Counted from the first letter of the stretch, positions 50,941-60,720 are shown. The stretch is 64,000 nt of DNA from Halobacillus litoralis (GCF_004101865.1 NZ_CP026118.1:1629001-1693000); one strand, 5' to 3'. Numbers and translations: made by a program. The notes: generated by a model from the letters alone, not told the origin.

Positions 50941-53034
50941 TTATAATTTTTCTTTAAAAAACTGATGAATCTGATTAGAAACATAGTTTTTTATGACGTG
51001 TTCATCTTTTGATTGAAATGCTTTCGTACTCTCAGGATCTTCAATGAGCAGAGAACTGAGAAAACTCAAAACTTCAAGTCCTTCTTTACTTATATCCTTC
51101 GGGGCGAGCATTAAAATAATTACATTCGAATTCATACTTTCCCCATCCATTCCCTTGATAGCTATGGAGTGGTCAAGTATGATCACCGTGAAAGAAGGAA
51201 CAGGGATGTGATCCTGACGTGTGTGATAGAGAGCTAACCCCGTATCAGGGACCCCAAGACCCCCGACCTTTTCTCTATCAAGTAAATATTTCGTTATCGA
51301 CTCCCAACCCTTTAGGGCTCCTTCGTTTTCAAGTCGCTCACAGGTCCGGTCTAAGATTTCTTTTTTGTCCTGTGACGAACACTCATATACATATAGCGTG
51401 TTCAATATTTGACTGACAACTGTTGCGTAGCGCTGAACACTTTTGACAGAATCCTGAATGGCTTGAAGCGTTTCATCTTCCATTTTCCCAGGTACAGGTT
51501 GATCAACCCTCTTCATCGTCTCCACGATTTTAGCCTTCCTGATTCTATGTTGAATACGATGGACATCAGCCGTAGGGAGCATTGGGTTAACGAGCACATA
51601 ATCTTCGACTTTTTCTAGTGGTATCGTTGAGACAATTAAATCATAATCATTAAAATCCAATTCCTTCAAATCAAATAAAGACTGATGGTCGACTTCTTCA
51701 ATCTCCTGAAATTGACTTTGAAGTTTAGCAGATAAAATTTTGGCCGTTCCGATTCCGCTTGAACATACGACTAACGCCCTTACCCATTTGCCCCCTTCCA
51801 TATTTAACAAGGCACTGGCAAAATGCATGACTAAAAAAGCGGTTTCTTCCTTTGGAAATTTCAAAAGAGGGAATACGTGCTGAACAGCTTTTTCTAAAAC
51901 AGCGAAAAGTTCTGGATAATCTTCTTCAATTTGGTCTTTTAATGGATTTGAAATATCCATTCCTTGTTGAATCCGGTATAGGCTTGGCTTTAAATGGATG
52001 ACCAGATCATTGAGCAGTTGTTTGGATTCATACAAATTTATTTGAATGGAACTAGATACGAATTCAATCATCTGCTTAGCCTTGAAAGCTACACTTAAAC
52101 TACTCTCTTCAAGAACAAAGTCTTCATTATACCGAACTTTTGCTCCCATTAAATGCATCGTGATATACCCTGTCTCAGCTTCTGGTATATCCAGATCGAA
52201 TTTCTGTTCCAGTTTCTCTATTAATTTTTCAGCTGCTTCAAACTCACGGGCTACTTTTAATTCTGAGAGGTATTCTTCCTCCATTTGTATAAATTCCCCC
52301 TGCTGAAGCCGTTCAATCGCCAAAGCCAAGTGAATGACCAATCCGATATAAGCACTGTCTGCCAGAGGATAAGCAAGCTGCTCACGGATTGTATCTACTG
52401 TTTGTTCAATAAGAGAAATTTTTTCCTTGTTCACAAGACCGAGAAGGTGGTCCGATACAGAATCCAGCATGGGAGAGCCCGTCTGAACATTGTCGCGAAG
52501 AAGTCGTAAAAAATCGTGCTCATCCATACGTTGCATGATGATGAACCTTATCGCTTCTCTGATATTAGCCTCTTCCCCTTGTACCTCCACACCGTATCCA
52601 CGTTTTCGAAGTAAGTACAATTGAAAGTCTTTTAGCACGTCTTCGATTTTATCAAGATCATGACTGATGGTGGCAACTGTAACTCCCAACTCATTCGCAA
52701 AAGTGAGCAGTTTGACAGGTTCTTTTGCCTCAAGCAGTCGGGAAAGAATTAACACTTGACGTTCTTCAGGTGTATAGTCCAACAAGTCATGTCCGTAAAT
52801 GGATGATTTCAATGCATCTTCATCTTCCCTATTGCCGAGAATGGCCAATCCGCTCCCGGATTTCTTCTGAAGTTTCAATCCATGTTTACTTAATATGGAT
52901 TCCACCCCTTTTAAATCACGATGAACGGTCCGGGTGCTGACGTCCAACAAATCCGCGACCTCTTTTACGGTAATATCCTGGCGAGCTTCCAGCAGCAATT
53001 GAATGACTTTTCTTTCTCTTGCTGATATATACAC
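50941..53034 (-). CDS. mtlR: Mannitol operon transcriptional activator (PRD-containing)
   Basis: A 697-residue BglG/LevR-class activator. Parts in order: DeoR-like HTH (residues 5-60, VKEVADLLDVSTRTVHRDLK), a second HTH region, PRD1 and PRD2 (IGLVIHLALAIERLQ; FLVMHFASALLNMEGG), an EIIB-Gat-like domain with Cys in LVVCSSGIGTAK, and an EIIA-like domain with His in LPDTGLALYHTRQDH-type context. PTS phosphorylation of these sites adjusts activity to mannitol supply and glucose. The start codon is GTG behind AGGGAGGG. It lies inside the operon between mtlA and mtlF, separated from mtlA by a terminator-like hairpin. Confidence 0.94.
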   Translation of the reverse strand: MYISARERKVIQLLLEARQDITVKEVADLLDVSTRTVHRDLKGVESILSKHGLKLQKKSGSGLAILGNREDEDALKSSIYGHDLLDYTPEERQVLILSRLLEAKEPVKLLTFANELGVTVATISHDLDKIEDVLKDFQLYLLRKRGYGVEVQGEEANIREAIRFIIMQRMDEHDFLRLLRDNVQTGSPMLDSVSDHLLGLVNKEKISLIEQTVDTIREQLAYPLADSAYIGLVIHLALAIERLQQGEFIQMEEEYLSELKVAREFEAAEKLIEKLEQKFDLDIPEAETGYITMHLMGAKVRYNEDFVLEESSLSVAFKAKQMIEFVSSSIQINLYESKQLLNDLVIHLKPSLYRIQQGMDISNPLKDQIEEDYPELFAVLEKAVQHVFPLLKFPKEETAFLVMHFASALLNMEGGKWVRALVVCSSGIGTAKILSAKLQSQFQEIEEVDHQSLFDLKELDFNDYDLIVSTIPLEKVEDYVLVNPMLPTADVHRIQHRIRKAKIVETMKRVDQPVPGKMEDETLQAIQDSVKSVQRYATVVSQILNTLYVYECSSQDKKEILDRTCERLENEGALKGWESITKYLLDREKVGGLGVPDTGLALYHTRQDHIPVPSFTVIILDHSIAIKGMDGESMNSNVIILMLAPKDISKEGLEVLSFLSSLLIEDPESTKAFQSKDEHVIKNYVSNQIHQFFKEKL

Positions 53035-53093
53035 GTTATTCCCTCCCTTCTCTGCACGTAATACTAGAATGGGCTAAGAACGATGATATAACC

Positions 53094-53121
53094 AAAAAAG
53101 AGCCATATTCGACTCTTTTTT
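53094..53121 (-). terminator. Hairpin between mtlA and mtlR
   Basis: AAAAAAGAG/CTCTTTTTT arms with a 10-base loop. It may reduce read-through from the strongly needed mtlA into mtlR-mtlF-mtlD. Confidence 0.75.
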
Positions 53122-53130
53122 GGAAGTGAA

Positions 53131-54924
53131 TCAATCGTTTTTCAGTGTTTCTACCAATTCATCATATTTAGGACTATTCAAGAAATTCTCTACGGAAATG
53201 TGATGAGCATTTGGCGCTTTATGCCTTGCGCGTTCTGTCAGATCTTTGTGGGTAATGACTACATCCACATCCTGCGGCAAGTCGTTGATCGCCATGTTAG
53301 TGACATTGATATCAATGTTTGCTTTTTTGAATTTATTCTTCAGCAAAGAGGATCCCATCGCACTTGATCCCATCCCTGCATCGCAGGCAAAAATGATTTT
53401 ATCAACATTGGAACGATCAAGAGCTGGAACATCCTCTGTACTTTCATGTTCCTCACTAGCACTTGAACCATTCTTTAATTCTTCCACTAACTCATTATAC
53501 TGAGGACTATTCAGGAAATTCTCCACAGAAATGTGTTTGGCATGAGGCACTTTCTGCTTGGCGCGTTCCGTCAAGTCTTTATGGGTAATGACTACATCCA
53601 CATCCTGAGGCAAGTCATTGATCGCCATGTTAGTGACTTCAATGTCAATGTCCGCTTTTTTGAATTTATCTTTCAGCAAAGAGGATCCCATCGCGCTCGA
53701 GCCCATGCCGGCATCACAAGCAAAAATGATTTTATCGACTTGGGAGTAATCGAGTTCAGGGACTTTTTCTGTAGCTGCATTTGTGCTTTTAGTATCCTGC
53801 TTCCCTGTTAATTGATCAGATACTCCACTTTTCTTCCCTTTCATACCTTCCATCTTAGCTGTTGCTTCTTCCATATCACCTTCGCCATCATCTTTACTTG
53901 CTTTCAAAATAATCGAAGATACGATAAAGGAAACGGCGGCAGCAACTATTACCCCTGCTACAACTCCGGCATAGCTTCCTCTTGGTGTCATACCTAATAC
54001 TGCGATGATACTACCTGGTGAAGCAGCAGCTGTCAGTCCAGCATTAAAGAAAGCAAAAGTTGCTGTTCCTGAAATACCACCAGCCATAGCGCCAAGAATG
54101 ATAAGAGGCTTTGATAAGATATAAGGGAAGTAGATCTCATGTATTCCTCCCAAGAATTGGATAACCGCTGCACCTGGAGCCGTTTGTTTGGACGTTCCTT
54201 TTCCAAAGAACATAAAGGCAAGTAAGACGCCAAGTCCTGGCCCAGGGTTTGCTTCAAGTAAGAATAAAATCGATTTCCCTGTTTCTACAGATTGTTCGCT
54301 ACCAAGCGGTGTTAAAATTCCATGGTTAATGGCATTGTTTAAAAACACGACTTTGGCAGGCTCTATGAATATGTTTGCTAGTGGCAGTAAACCAGCAGAA
54401 ATCAAGAAATCTACACCCATACCGAGAACCTCAGTAATGCCTAAGAAGAGCGGGCTTAACGTGTAGTAAGCAAGGATAGCCAGAACCGCACCTAAAATTC
54501 CTGCGGAGAAGTTATTCACAAGCATTTCAAAGCCTTGACGAACTTTCCCCTCAAAGAATTCGTCCACTTTCTTCATTAAATAACCAGCGATCGGGCCTGC
54601 AACCATAGCCCCGAGAAACATCGGGGTATCCGGCGAACCGACGATGACACCCATGGTAGTTGTTGCAGCAACAACTCCACCACGTAACCCATGAATCAAA
54701 CGTCCACCTGTAAAAGCGATTAATAATGGCAATAGATACGTGATCATAGGCCCGACCATACCGGCAAGGTCTTCGTTCGGTAACCATCCATCCGGGATAA
54801 ATAAAGCGGTGATAATACCCCAGGCGATAAACGCAGCAATGTTTGGCATGATCATACTGCTTAAAAAGCTGCCAAACTTCTGAACTTTCGCCCTAACTCC
54901 TGATTTCTCATTGTTTTGAGCCAT
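53131..54924 (-). CDS. mtlA: PTS mannitol transporter EIICBB (MtlA with duplicated EIIB)
   Basis: A 597-residue membrane permease that imports and phosphorylates mannitol. The EIIC part covers about residues 1-350 and includes GIITALFIPDGWLPNEDLAG, the conserved FLGGIHEIYFPYIL and GVIVGSPDTPMFLGAMVAGP. Two nearly identical EIIB domains follow, each with KIIFACDAGMGSSAMGSSLLK and an active Cys (Cys403 and Cys514), exactly 111 residues apart, joined by an acidic Ser/Glu linker. MtlA of relatives has one EIIB. ATG 54924 follows AGGAGGA; the frame extends upstream without a site. Confidence 0.95.
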   Translation of the reverse strand: MAQNNEKSGVRAKVQKFGSFLSSMIMPNIAAFIAWGIITALFIPDGWLPNEDLAGMVGPMITYLLPLLIAFTGGRLIHGLRGGVVAATTTMGVIVGSPDTPMFLGAMVAGPIAGYLMKKVDEFFEGKVRQGFEMLVNNFSAGILGAVLAILAYYTLSPLFLGITEVLGMGVDFLISAGLLPLANIFIEPAKVVFLNNAINHGILTPLGSEQSVETGKSILFLLEANPGPGLGVLLAFMFFGKGTSKQTAPGAAVIQFLGGIHEIYFPYILSKPLIILGAMAGGISGTATFAFFNAGLTAAASPGSIIAVLGMTPRGSYAGVVAGVIVAAAVSFIVSSIILKASKDDGEGDMEEATAKMEGMKGKKSGVSDQLTGKQDTKSTNAATEKVPELDYSQVDKIIFACDAGMGSSAMGSSLLKDKFKKADIDIEVTNMAINDLPQDVDVVITHKDLTERAKQKVPHAKHISVENFLNSPQYNELVEELKNGSSASEEHESTEDVPALDRSNVDKIIFACDAGMGSSAMGSSLLKNKFKKANIDINVTNMAINDLPQDVDVVITHKDLTERARHKAPNAHHISVENFLNSPKYDELVETLKND

Positions 54925-54967
54925 CAAAGTTCCTCCTTCGTCTCTTTTGTTTCTTATCTTTAACTTA

Positions 54968-54996
54968 ATTTTAAAGCGGTTACAGGGTTGGTTCAA
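54968..54996 (-). promoter_or_regulatory. mtlA promoter with overlapping cre site
   Basis: On minus: TTGAAC (54991-54996), a 17-bp spacer and TAAAAT (54968-54973). TGTAACCGCTTTAA (54971-54984) matches the catabolite-responsive element TGWAANCGNTNWCA with one mismatch and covers the -10, so CcpA would repress the operon when glucose is present. Confidence 0.88.
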
Positions 54997-55566
54997 TGAA
55001 ATCTAAATGCATGTTTGTCAGAAGCATTGTTGACATTATTAAATTGAGACTATTCTAATAGAAGAAACTCAGTTACTCATGATAAATTCAGTAGATTTGA
55101 ATTACATGCGGTGTCCCCGAATGAGTGGGTAGGTGTAAGTTGCCCCGCTCTATTTATTAAGCGAAAGGAACAGCTTTATAGTAACATGGGCCCCAGTTAA
55201 AGAATCCGCGGTTCCCAGAAAGTGTGCGATTGGTAGTGTTATATTCATACGAAAAATTACCCCTATACAGAAAGAGATTCACCCAGTATTCTAATGAATC
55301 ACCTGCTTCCTTTTTTACTAGTTTAAATAAACTTCTTTCTGGTTACAGGTTATATAGCAAGGATATAAGTGGGAAGAGTATGAAGCAATTTCGTTGATTA
55401 CTAATGATTAATGCTCTATGTGACTGCTCAGTGGAGGTAAAATACATACAACTTTTGTTCGTAAAAAACATAAAGTCATAACTGTTATTGTCCTTTTTTG
55501 ATGTCCAATGGGTTTTTATTACCCTGGTTGTTATGGTCCATACACGGTTTAGCTGGAGGTGGTAAG
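54997..55566. other. Long gap upstream of mtlA and the glutamate-synthase-like gene
   Basis: About 570 bp with no supported gene. TTGACA at 55030 is a possible -35, but no good -10 is at the right distance. 55100-55220 is richer in GC and may be decayed sequence; I see no intact repeat or transposase. Confidence 0.4.
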
Positions 55567-57177
55567 ATGTTTGAAAACGTAATGCTCATCCTATTAGCGA
55601 TTTTAGTATTGCTCATGTTTGCTGTACCGGCATTCATAACATTCCGTCTTTATTTCCATGATAAAAGGCAGGATGAACATTCGATTTTACGGAATTATCC
55701 GATTCTCGGAAAAGCACGTTACGTTTTAGAGAAGATGGGGCCAGAGCTAAGGCAGTATCTTTATAATGAGGATAATTCCGGGAAACCTTTCAATAGGCGC
55801 GAGTTCACTTTTGTAAATGTGGCTGGTAAATATAATAGTCGAATGATCGGCTTTGGATCTAATCGCGACTTTGAGTCTAATGGTTATTATATAGCGAATA
55901 CTCTGTTTCCAACGCAATATGAGGAATTAAGAGTCGTGCAAGAGCCAAAGATTAAAACCTATTTATATGAAATTGATGAAAATAAACTTTTCACAAGAAA
56001 AGAGCATAGAAAGGAGGATAAACTAGATCCTTTTTATCTACCTGAAGAAGACCAAATCGTCATTGGAGAAAACACTGTTAAACACCCCTTTAAAACTAGA
56101 GGCCTCATTGGTCAATCAGCCATGAGTTTCGGTTCCTTAGGGGACCACGCCATCACAGCTTTATCCAAAGGATTAGGAATGGCTGGCGGCACTTGGATGA
56201 ATACAGGCGAAGGAAGTTTGACTTCTTATCACCTTAAGGGTGATGTTGATGTAATCATGCAGATTGGCCCGGGGTTATTTGGGGTCCGAACTAAAGATGG
56301 GGACTTTTCTTGGGAAGAATTTAAAAAGAAAGCGGAGGTTGAGCAAGTAAAAGCTTTCGAATTAAAGTTAGGCCAAGGAGCAAAAACGCGTGGAGGACAT
56401 GTAGCTGCTAAAAAAGTTACAGAAGAAATCGCCACTATAAGGGACGTGGAACCTCACGAAGATATTGACAGCCCCAATCGTTTCCATCAATTTGATAACG
56501 TAAAGGAAATGCTCTCCTTTATCCAGGAATTGCGGGAAATCGGCGGTAAACCTGTTGGAATAAAAATTGTAGTAGGGGCAGAAGATGAAGTAGAAGATAT
56601 GATTAAAATAATGAGCGAGGAACAATCGGTTCCTGACTTTATTACAGTAGATGGAGGGAATGGTGGAACTGGAGCCTCCTATTTTGAACTTGCTGATTCA
56701 GCAGGTCTGCCAACTTTTGCTGCGTTACCTCTGGTCCACGATTTAATGATTAAATATCAAATCCGCGACAAAACCCATATAATTGCATCCGGTCAACTTG
56801 TTACTCCTGACAAAATCGCAATGGCCTTGTCACTTGGTGCAGATATGGTAAATATTGCGAGAGGATTTATGATCAGCGTAGGCTGCATACTTGCAGAAGT
56901 GTGCCATACGAATAACTGTCCAGTAGGAGTGGCAACCACTGACCCTAAACTTCAAAAAGCTCTAGAAATTGAAGAAAAGAAATATCGAACGTGTAATTAT
57001 TTAGTGTCTTTAAGAGAAGGCTTATACAATTTGGCCATTGCTGCTGGTGTTGATACCCCAAGGAAATTTGCACGTCAACATATTAAATACAAAAAAGAGC
57101 TCAGTCAAATTCATTCGGTATCCGATCATTTGAGCACCTCCAACCATGACGATGTTAGGAATGAGAAAAAATATTAA
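55567..57177 (+). CDS. FMN-binding glutamate synthase family protein (YerD-like)
   Basis: A 536-residue protein: one N-terminal membrane helix (MLILLAILVLLMFAVPAFITF) followed by a GltS central FMN domain. FMN-barrel blocks are visible: GLIGQSAMSFGSLGDHAITALSKG, LGQGAKTRGGHV, VDGGNGGTGASYFELADSAGLP, GADMVNIARGFMISVGCI, and the iron-sulfur type CHTNNCPVGVATTDP. There is no glutaminase domain, so it is not a complete glutamate synthase; B. subtilis YerD has the same layout and no known role. ATG 55567 has TGGAGGTGG ahead. It lies about 350 bp before the oxidase operon. Confidence 0.9.
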   Translation: MFENVMLILLAILVLLMFAVPAFITFRLYFHDKRQDEHSILRNYPILGKARYVLEKMGPELRQYLYNEDNSGKPFNRREFTFVNVAGKYNSRMIGFGSNRDFESNGYYIANTLFPTQYEELRVVQEPKIKTYLYEIDENKLFTRKEHRKEDKLDPFYLPEEDQIVIGENTVKHPFKTRGLIGQSAMSFGSLGDHAITALSKGLGMAGGTWMNTGEGSLTSYHLKGDVDVIMQIGPGLFGVRTKDGDFSWEEFKKKAEVEQVKAFELKLGQGAKTRGGHVAAKKVTEEIATIRDVEPHEDIDSPNRFHQFDNVKEMLSFIQELREIGGKPVGIKIVVGAEDEVEDMIKIMSEEQSVPDFITVDGGNGGTGASYFELADSAGLPTFAALPLVHDLMIKYQIRDKTHIIASGQLVTPDKIAMALSLGADMVNIARGFMISVGCILAEVCHTNNCPVGVATTDPKLQKALEIEEKKYRTCNYLVSLREGLYNLAIAAGVDTPRKFARQHIKYKKELSQIHSVSDHLSTSNHDDVRNEKKY

Positions 57178-57523
57178 CGTCTTGGATGGCCGGGTCTAAG
57201 GCAGACGATAATTAACGTTTTACTTTTCCTTAGTATTGGACCGAACTTACCTAATTCAGAAGAAATAATTTCCAACTTCGCTACTGAAGAAATATCCTTT
57301 TTCTTCAGTAGCTCTTCACCGTGTAAGATAAAAACCATGATAGTGGTTTTTTCCACAACACCCAGATTCTAAAGAGTTTTCAAAAGACCTCAGCTCATTT
57401 CCCCGAGAATGCGTACATGAATAGTTACGAATCAGCTTTTATATAAAGGGTTTCGATGCTTATATTATGGGTTACATAGGTTAGTATGGCTTTCAAAATT
57501 CTAAGGAAAAGGTTGAGTTACAT
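57178..57523. other. Gap between the YerD-like gene and ctaC
   Basis: Contains a perfect 12-bp hairpin GCTACTGAAGAA/TTCTTCAGTAGC (57280-57312), probably ending the yerD-like transcript, although no U-run follows. The ctaC promoter should lie to its right; I see no clear pair of boxes. Confidence 0.5.
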
Positions 57524-58207
57524 ATGAAGAGATGGTTCATTTTCCTGACCGCTCCATTTTTGTCCGGTTGTAATCTTCGCACGCTTAACCCGATAAGTGA
57601 GACAGGAGCTGATCAAGCTTTCCTGATCAATTTGAGTTTTGGCATTATGATGTTTGTCGTTGCAGTGGTATCCATACTTTTCATTCTGTTTACCGTCAAA
57701 TATCGAGAAACAGATAAAAACAGGAAAGATATCCCACAGCATGAGGAAGGGAACCGTACGCTGGAAATCATTTGGACGACCGTACCTATTATTTTACTTA
57801 CAGGGTTAGCTATTCCTACGATAATATATACGTTTCAAGTATCGGATACAGATGCAAATTCGGAAGAGGCTCTCCACGTCAATGTTGTTGGTGAACAATG
57901 GAGATGGACTTTCCAATATGAAAATGGAAGAGAAACGCATGATAAGTTAGTGCTTCCCGTCGACAAAGAAGTGGTATTCCATTTAAAATCCACAGACGTG
58001 ATTCATTCTTTTTGGATTCCTAGGTTAGTGGGGAAAAAAGACGCTATACCGGGTAAGGAAAATAAATTAAAAGTAGCTCCGAATGAAGTGGGGACATACC
58101 AAGGAAAATGCGCAGAGTTCTGCGGTATTTTGCATGCTGATATGAGATTTGTTACTGAAGTAATACCAGTGGAAGACTTCGAGGAGTGGCTGGCAAAAGA
58201 AAAATAA
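57524..58207 (+). CDS. ctaC: Cytochrome c oxidase subunit II
   Basis: A 227-residue lipoprotein with lipobox LSGC (Cys16), two membrane helices and a periplasm-facing cupredoxin domain. The CuA site is complete: CAEFCGILHADM with two Cys, Glu, His and Met, and the earlier His in VIHSFWIP; the electron-entry aromatic patch is QWRWTFQYENG. So it takes electrons from cytochrome c, not quinol. Unlike B. subtilis CtaC it has no fused C-terminal cytochrome c domain. It is the first gene of ctaC-ctaD-ctaE, with AAGGAAAAGG ahead of the ATG. Confidence 0.93.
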   Translation: MKRWFIFLTAPFLSGCNLRTLNPISETGADQAFLINLSFGIMMFVVAVVSILFILFTVKYRETDKNRKDIPQHEEGNRTLEIIWTTVPIILLTGLAIPTIIYTFQVSDTDANSEEALHVNVVGEQWRWTFQYENGRETHDKLVLPVDKEVVFHLKSTDVIHSFWIPRLVGKKDAIPGKENKLKVAPNEVGTYQGKCAEFCGILHADMRFVTEVIPVEDFEEWLAKEK

Positions 58208-58229
58208 AAGATAAAAAAGGGGTGAACCT

Positions 58230-60152
58230 ATGGAATTCACTTTTAACGGCAACCTTATCATTATACCTTCTGACGTTATTGCAGGCTGGATATCTGCCAT
58301 CATAGCACTTCCTATCGCTTTATATTGGATTACAAAAAAGTACTATTGGCCACTGGTTTGGGATTATGCAACAAGCACCAATCATAGGAAAGTAGGGACA
58401 TTATATATCCTCTTTTCGATGCTCTTCTTTTTTAGAGCGGGAGTGGATGCTTTATTAATGCGAACCCAGCTTATCTCGCCAGAAAACCAATTTTGGGTTT
58501 TTCAGGGAGAGAAGTTTAATGAGTTGTTCACCACACATGGTACAATGATGATCTTTTTTGTAGCTACTCCAATTTTAATCGGGTTGATGAATGTGGCTGT
58601 CCCTCTGCAGATCGGGGCGAATGACTTAGCTTTCCCTTTTTTAAACTTGATTGGTTTTTATTTATTCTTAACGGGGGGAACGATATTCTTTCTCGCATTT
58701 TTCTTTAACGCTGCGCCGAACATGGGATGGACTGCCTATGCCCCTCTATCTACCGACTCGTTTACTGTTGGACCAAATAACAATTTTTACATATTCGGAC
58801 TCCAAGTCTCAGGGCTTGGGACTATATTTGCCGCTATTAATATGATGGCAACCATAATACGCTTAAGAGCTCCAGGACTGAAGCTTACGAGAATGCCCCT
58901 TTTTCCATGGGCGACATTAATTACTTCTTTTTTAATTCTCATTGCTTTCCCAGTTCTGGCCATCGCCTTGCTCTTGTTACAATTTGACAGGCTTTACGGA
59001 GCCACTTTCTTTCTGGGGGAATTAGGTCATCCGGTTTATTGGCAGCATCTTTTTTGGATATTCGGGCATCCAGAGGTGTATATCATCGCTTTACCGGCAT
59101 TCGGTATTTTTTCCGACATTATTTCTAACTTCTCAAGAAAAAATGTGTTCGGATACACCTCTATGGTGGCAGCACTGGCATTAATCGGCTTACTCGGATT
59201 AATGGTATGGGCTCACCATATGTTTACAGTGGGACTCGGCCCATTTTCTGATACATTCTTTGCTGTCGCTTCGATGCTGATAGCCATTCCTACAGGGATC
59301 AAAGTATTTAACTGGCTTTTCACGATGAGGCGCGGGGTTATTAGCATCAAGGCCCCTATGTTGTTCGCTTTAGGGTTTATCCCTACCTTCGTAATGGGTG
59401 GAGTCACTGGAGTCATGCTTAGTTCAGCTGCCGCTGACATGCAGTTCCATGATTCTTACTTTGTTGTAGCCCACTTCCATTATGTTATCGTCGGTTCTAC
59501 AATATTGGCTTCATTTGCTGCCATATACTATTGGTATCCAATAATGACGGGTATGAAATTAGATGATAAATTGGGAAAATGGCATTTTTGGCTTTTTCTC
59601 ATCGGTTTCCATATGACGTTCTTCCTTCAGCATTTAGCCGGGCTCAATGGTATGCCTAGACGTGTCTATGATTATACATATGACGATGGCATATGGGCTT
59701 ACAATTTCATTAGTAGTATTGGTGCTTACCTCATGGGCTTTTCCATGTTATTTTTCCTATGGAATATCGTAAAAACCCATCGAAAAAATAAACAAGTAGA
59801 GAACGATCCTTGGAATGGGCGTACATTGGAATGGAGTATTCCATCACCACCCCCAGAGCACCCTTTTGAAAAGATGCCGATCATTGAACGAAGAGATATG
59901 TTTTGGTGGGCGAAAATTAATAATAAGCAAATCCCTACTACAGAGAACCACAGGGCAACACCTATCTCTACACCCACGATTCAGCCAATGTTCTTGTCTG
60001 CTGGTTTATTCATTCTGAGTTTCGGATTTATTTATGGTTGGCTTTGGATGCAAATTTTAGGTGGGATAATGTCGTTAGGTACCTTTATAATAAGAGCCTT
60101 CAATGATGAGCGGAAGTCCGTATATGAGAAGGAGGAGAGGGAGAATGAGTAG
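58230..60152 (+). CDS. ctaD: Cytochrome c oxidase subunit I
   Basis: The 640-residue catalytic subunit has about 14 membrane segments. Heme and copper ligands: His in FTTHGTMMIFF, the CuB His-Tyr site WIFGHPEVYIIALP, HH in MVWAHHMF, and the two heme histidines in VVAHFHYVIVG. The Glu of HPEV and the Asp of GANDLAFP give the D-channel layout of A1-type oxidases; a Lys in IPTGIKVFNWLF suits the K channel. The C-terminal extension of about 100 residues is typical of bacilli. It reduces oxygen and pumps protons. AAGGGGTGA precedes the ATG. The 3' end overlaps ctaE by 8 bp. Confidence 0.95.
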   Translation: MEFTFNGNLIIIPSDVIAGWISAIIALPIALYWITKKYYWPLVWDYATSTNHRKVGTLYILFSMLFFFRAGVDALLMRTQLISPENQFWVFQGEKFNELFTTHGTMMIFFVATPILIGLMNVAVPLQIGANDLAFPFLNLIGFYLFLTGGTIFFLAFFFNAAPNMGWTAYAPLSTDSFTVGPNNNFYIFGLQVSGLGTIFAAINMMATIIRLRAPGLKLTRMPLFPWATLITSFLILIAFPVLAIALLLLQFDRLYGATFFLGELGHPVYWQHLFWIFGHPEVYIIALPAFGIFSDIISNFSRKNVFGYTSMVAALALIGLLGLMVWAHHMFTVGLGPFSDTFFAVASMLIAIPTGIKVFNWLFTMRRGVISIKAPMLFALGFIPTFVMGGVTGVMLSSAAADMQFHDSYFVVAHFHYVIVGSTILASFAAIYYWYPIMTGMKLDDKLGKWHFWLFLIGFHMTFFLQHLAGLNGMPRRVYDYTYDDGIWAYNFISSIGAYLMGFSMLFFLWNIVKTHRKNKQVENDPWNGRTLEWSIPSPPPEHPFEKMPIIERRDMFWWAKINNKQIPTTENHRATPISTPTIQPMFLSAGLFILSFGFIYGWLWMQILGGIMSLGTFIIRAFNDERKSVYEKEERENE

Positions 60153-60720
60153 TAAGACCACGTCTCAAGATTTATTTCATGATAAAAAAACAGGCTTTTT
60201 CATCTACCTTTTCGTTGAAGCGATAATGTTCAGTACATTATTTGCTACTTATATCATTTATACTCCTCCTCAGGTCGGCCCGCACCCTAGTGAATTATTC
60301 GAATTGAAGACAACCATCCTTGCCTCCATCTTTCTGCTATCAAGCAGTGGAACCCTGCTTATTGCGGAAAAAGGGCTGAACGACCGAAATATGAAACTGA
60401 TCATGGCAGGGATTGGGCTTACGTTTTTATTAGGCGCTGCTTTTATGTACTTTGAATTAGATGAGTTCCGTAAATTCATCATGGAAGGACATGTTATATC
60501 TACGAACAATTTCTTGTCATCTTATTATGTACTAGTCGGTTTGCACGCTTCCCATGTAACGTTTGGACTGGGGTGGATGATAGTACTTTTCATCCAGGGA
60601 AAAGTTTTACCTTTTAATCTCTTTAAGGAAAAACATAAGATATTCAATTATTACTGGCACTTCGTTGATATAATATGGGTTATTATCCTTTTGGTCGTTT
60701 ACGCCCCTTACCTTATGTAA
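60145..60720 (+). CDS. ctaE: Cytochrome c oxidase subunit III
   Basis: A 191-residue membrane protein with five helices (GFFIYLFVEAIMFSTLFATYI; LVGLHASHVTFGLGWMIVLF; YYWHFVDIIWVIILLVVY). The conserved LHASHV and WHFVDIIW blocks mark subunit III. ATG 60145 follows GGAGGAGAGGGAG; an earlier ATG at 60103 is inside ctaD. No ctaF (subunit IV) or heme A synthesis genes follow, so this is a three-gene set, perhaps a second oxidase next to a main ctaCDEF operon elsewhere. Confidence 0.93.
   Translation: MSSKTTSQDLFHDKKTGFFIYLFVEAIMFSTLFATYIIYTPPQVGPHPSELFELKTTILASIFLLSSSGTLLIAEKGLNDRNMKLIMAGIGLTFLLGAAFMYFELDEFRKFIMEGHVISTNNFLSSYYVLVGLHASHVTFGLGWMIVLFIQGKVLPFNLFKEKHKIFNYYWHFVDIIWVIILLVVYAPYLM

Noticed and set aside
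53143..53810. Direct repeat considered as CRISPR-like or tandem satellite
   Set aside because: The 333-bp unit is coding and equals one EIIB domain plus linker.
57174..57356. 60-residue minus-strand frame after the YerD-like gene
   Set aside because: It includes both arms of a perfect hairpin and has no start signal.
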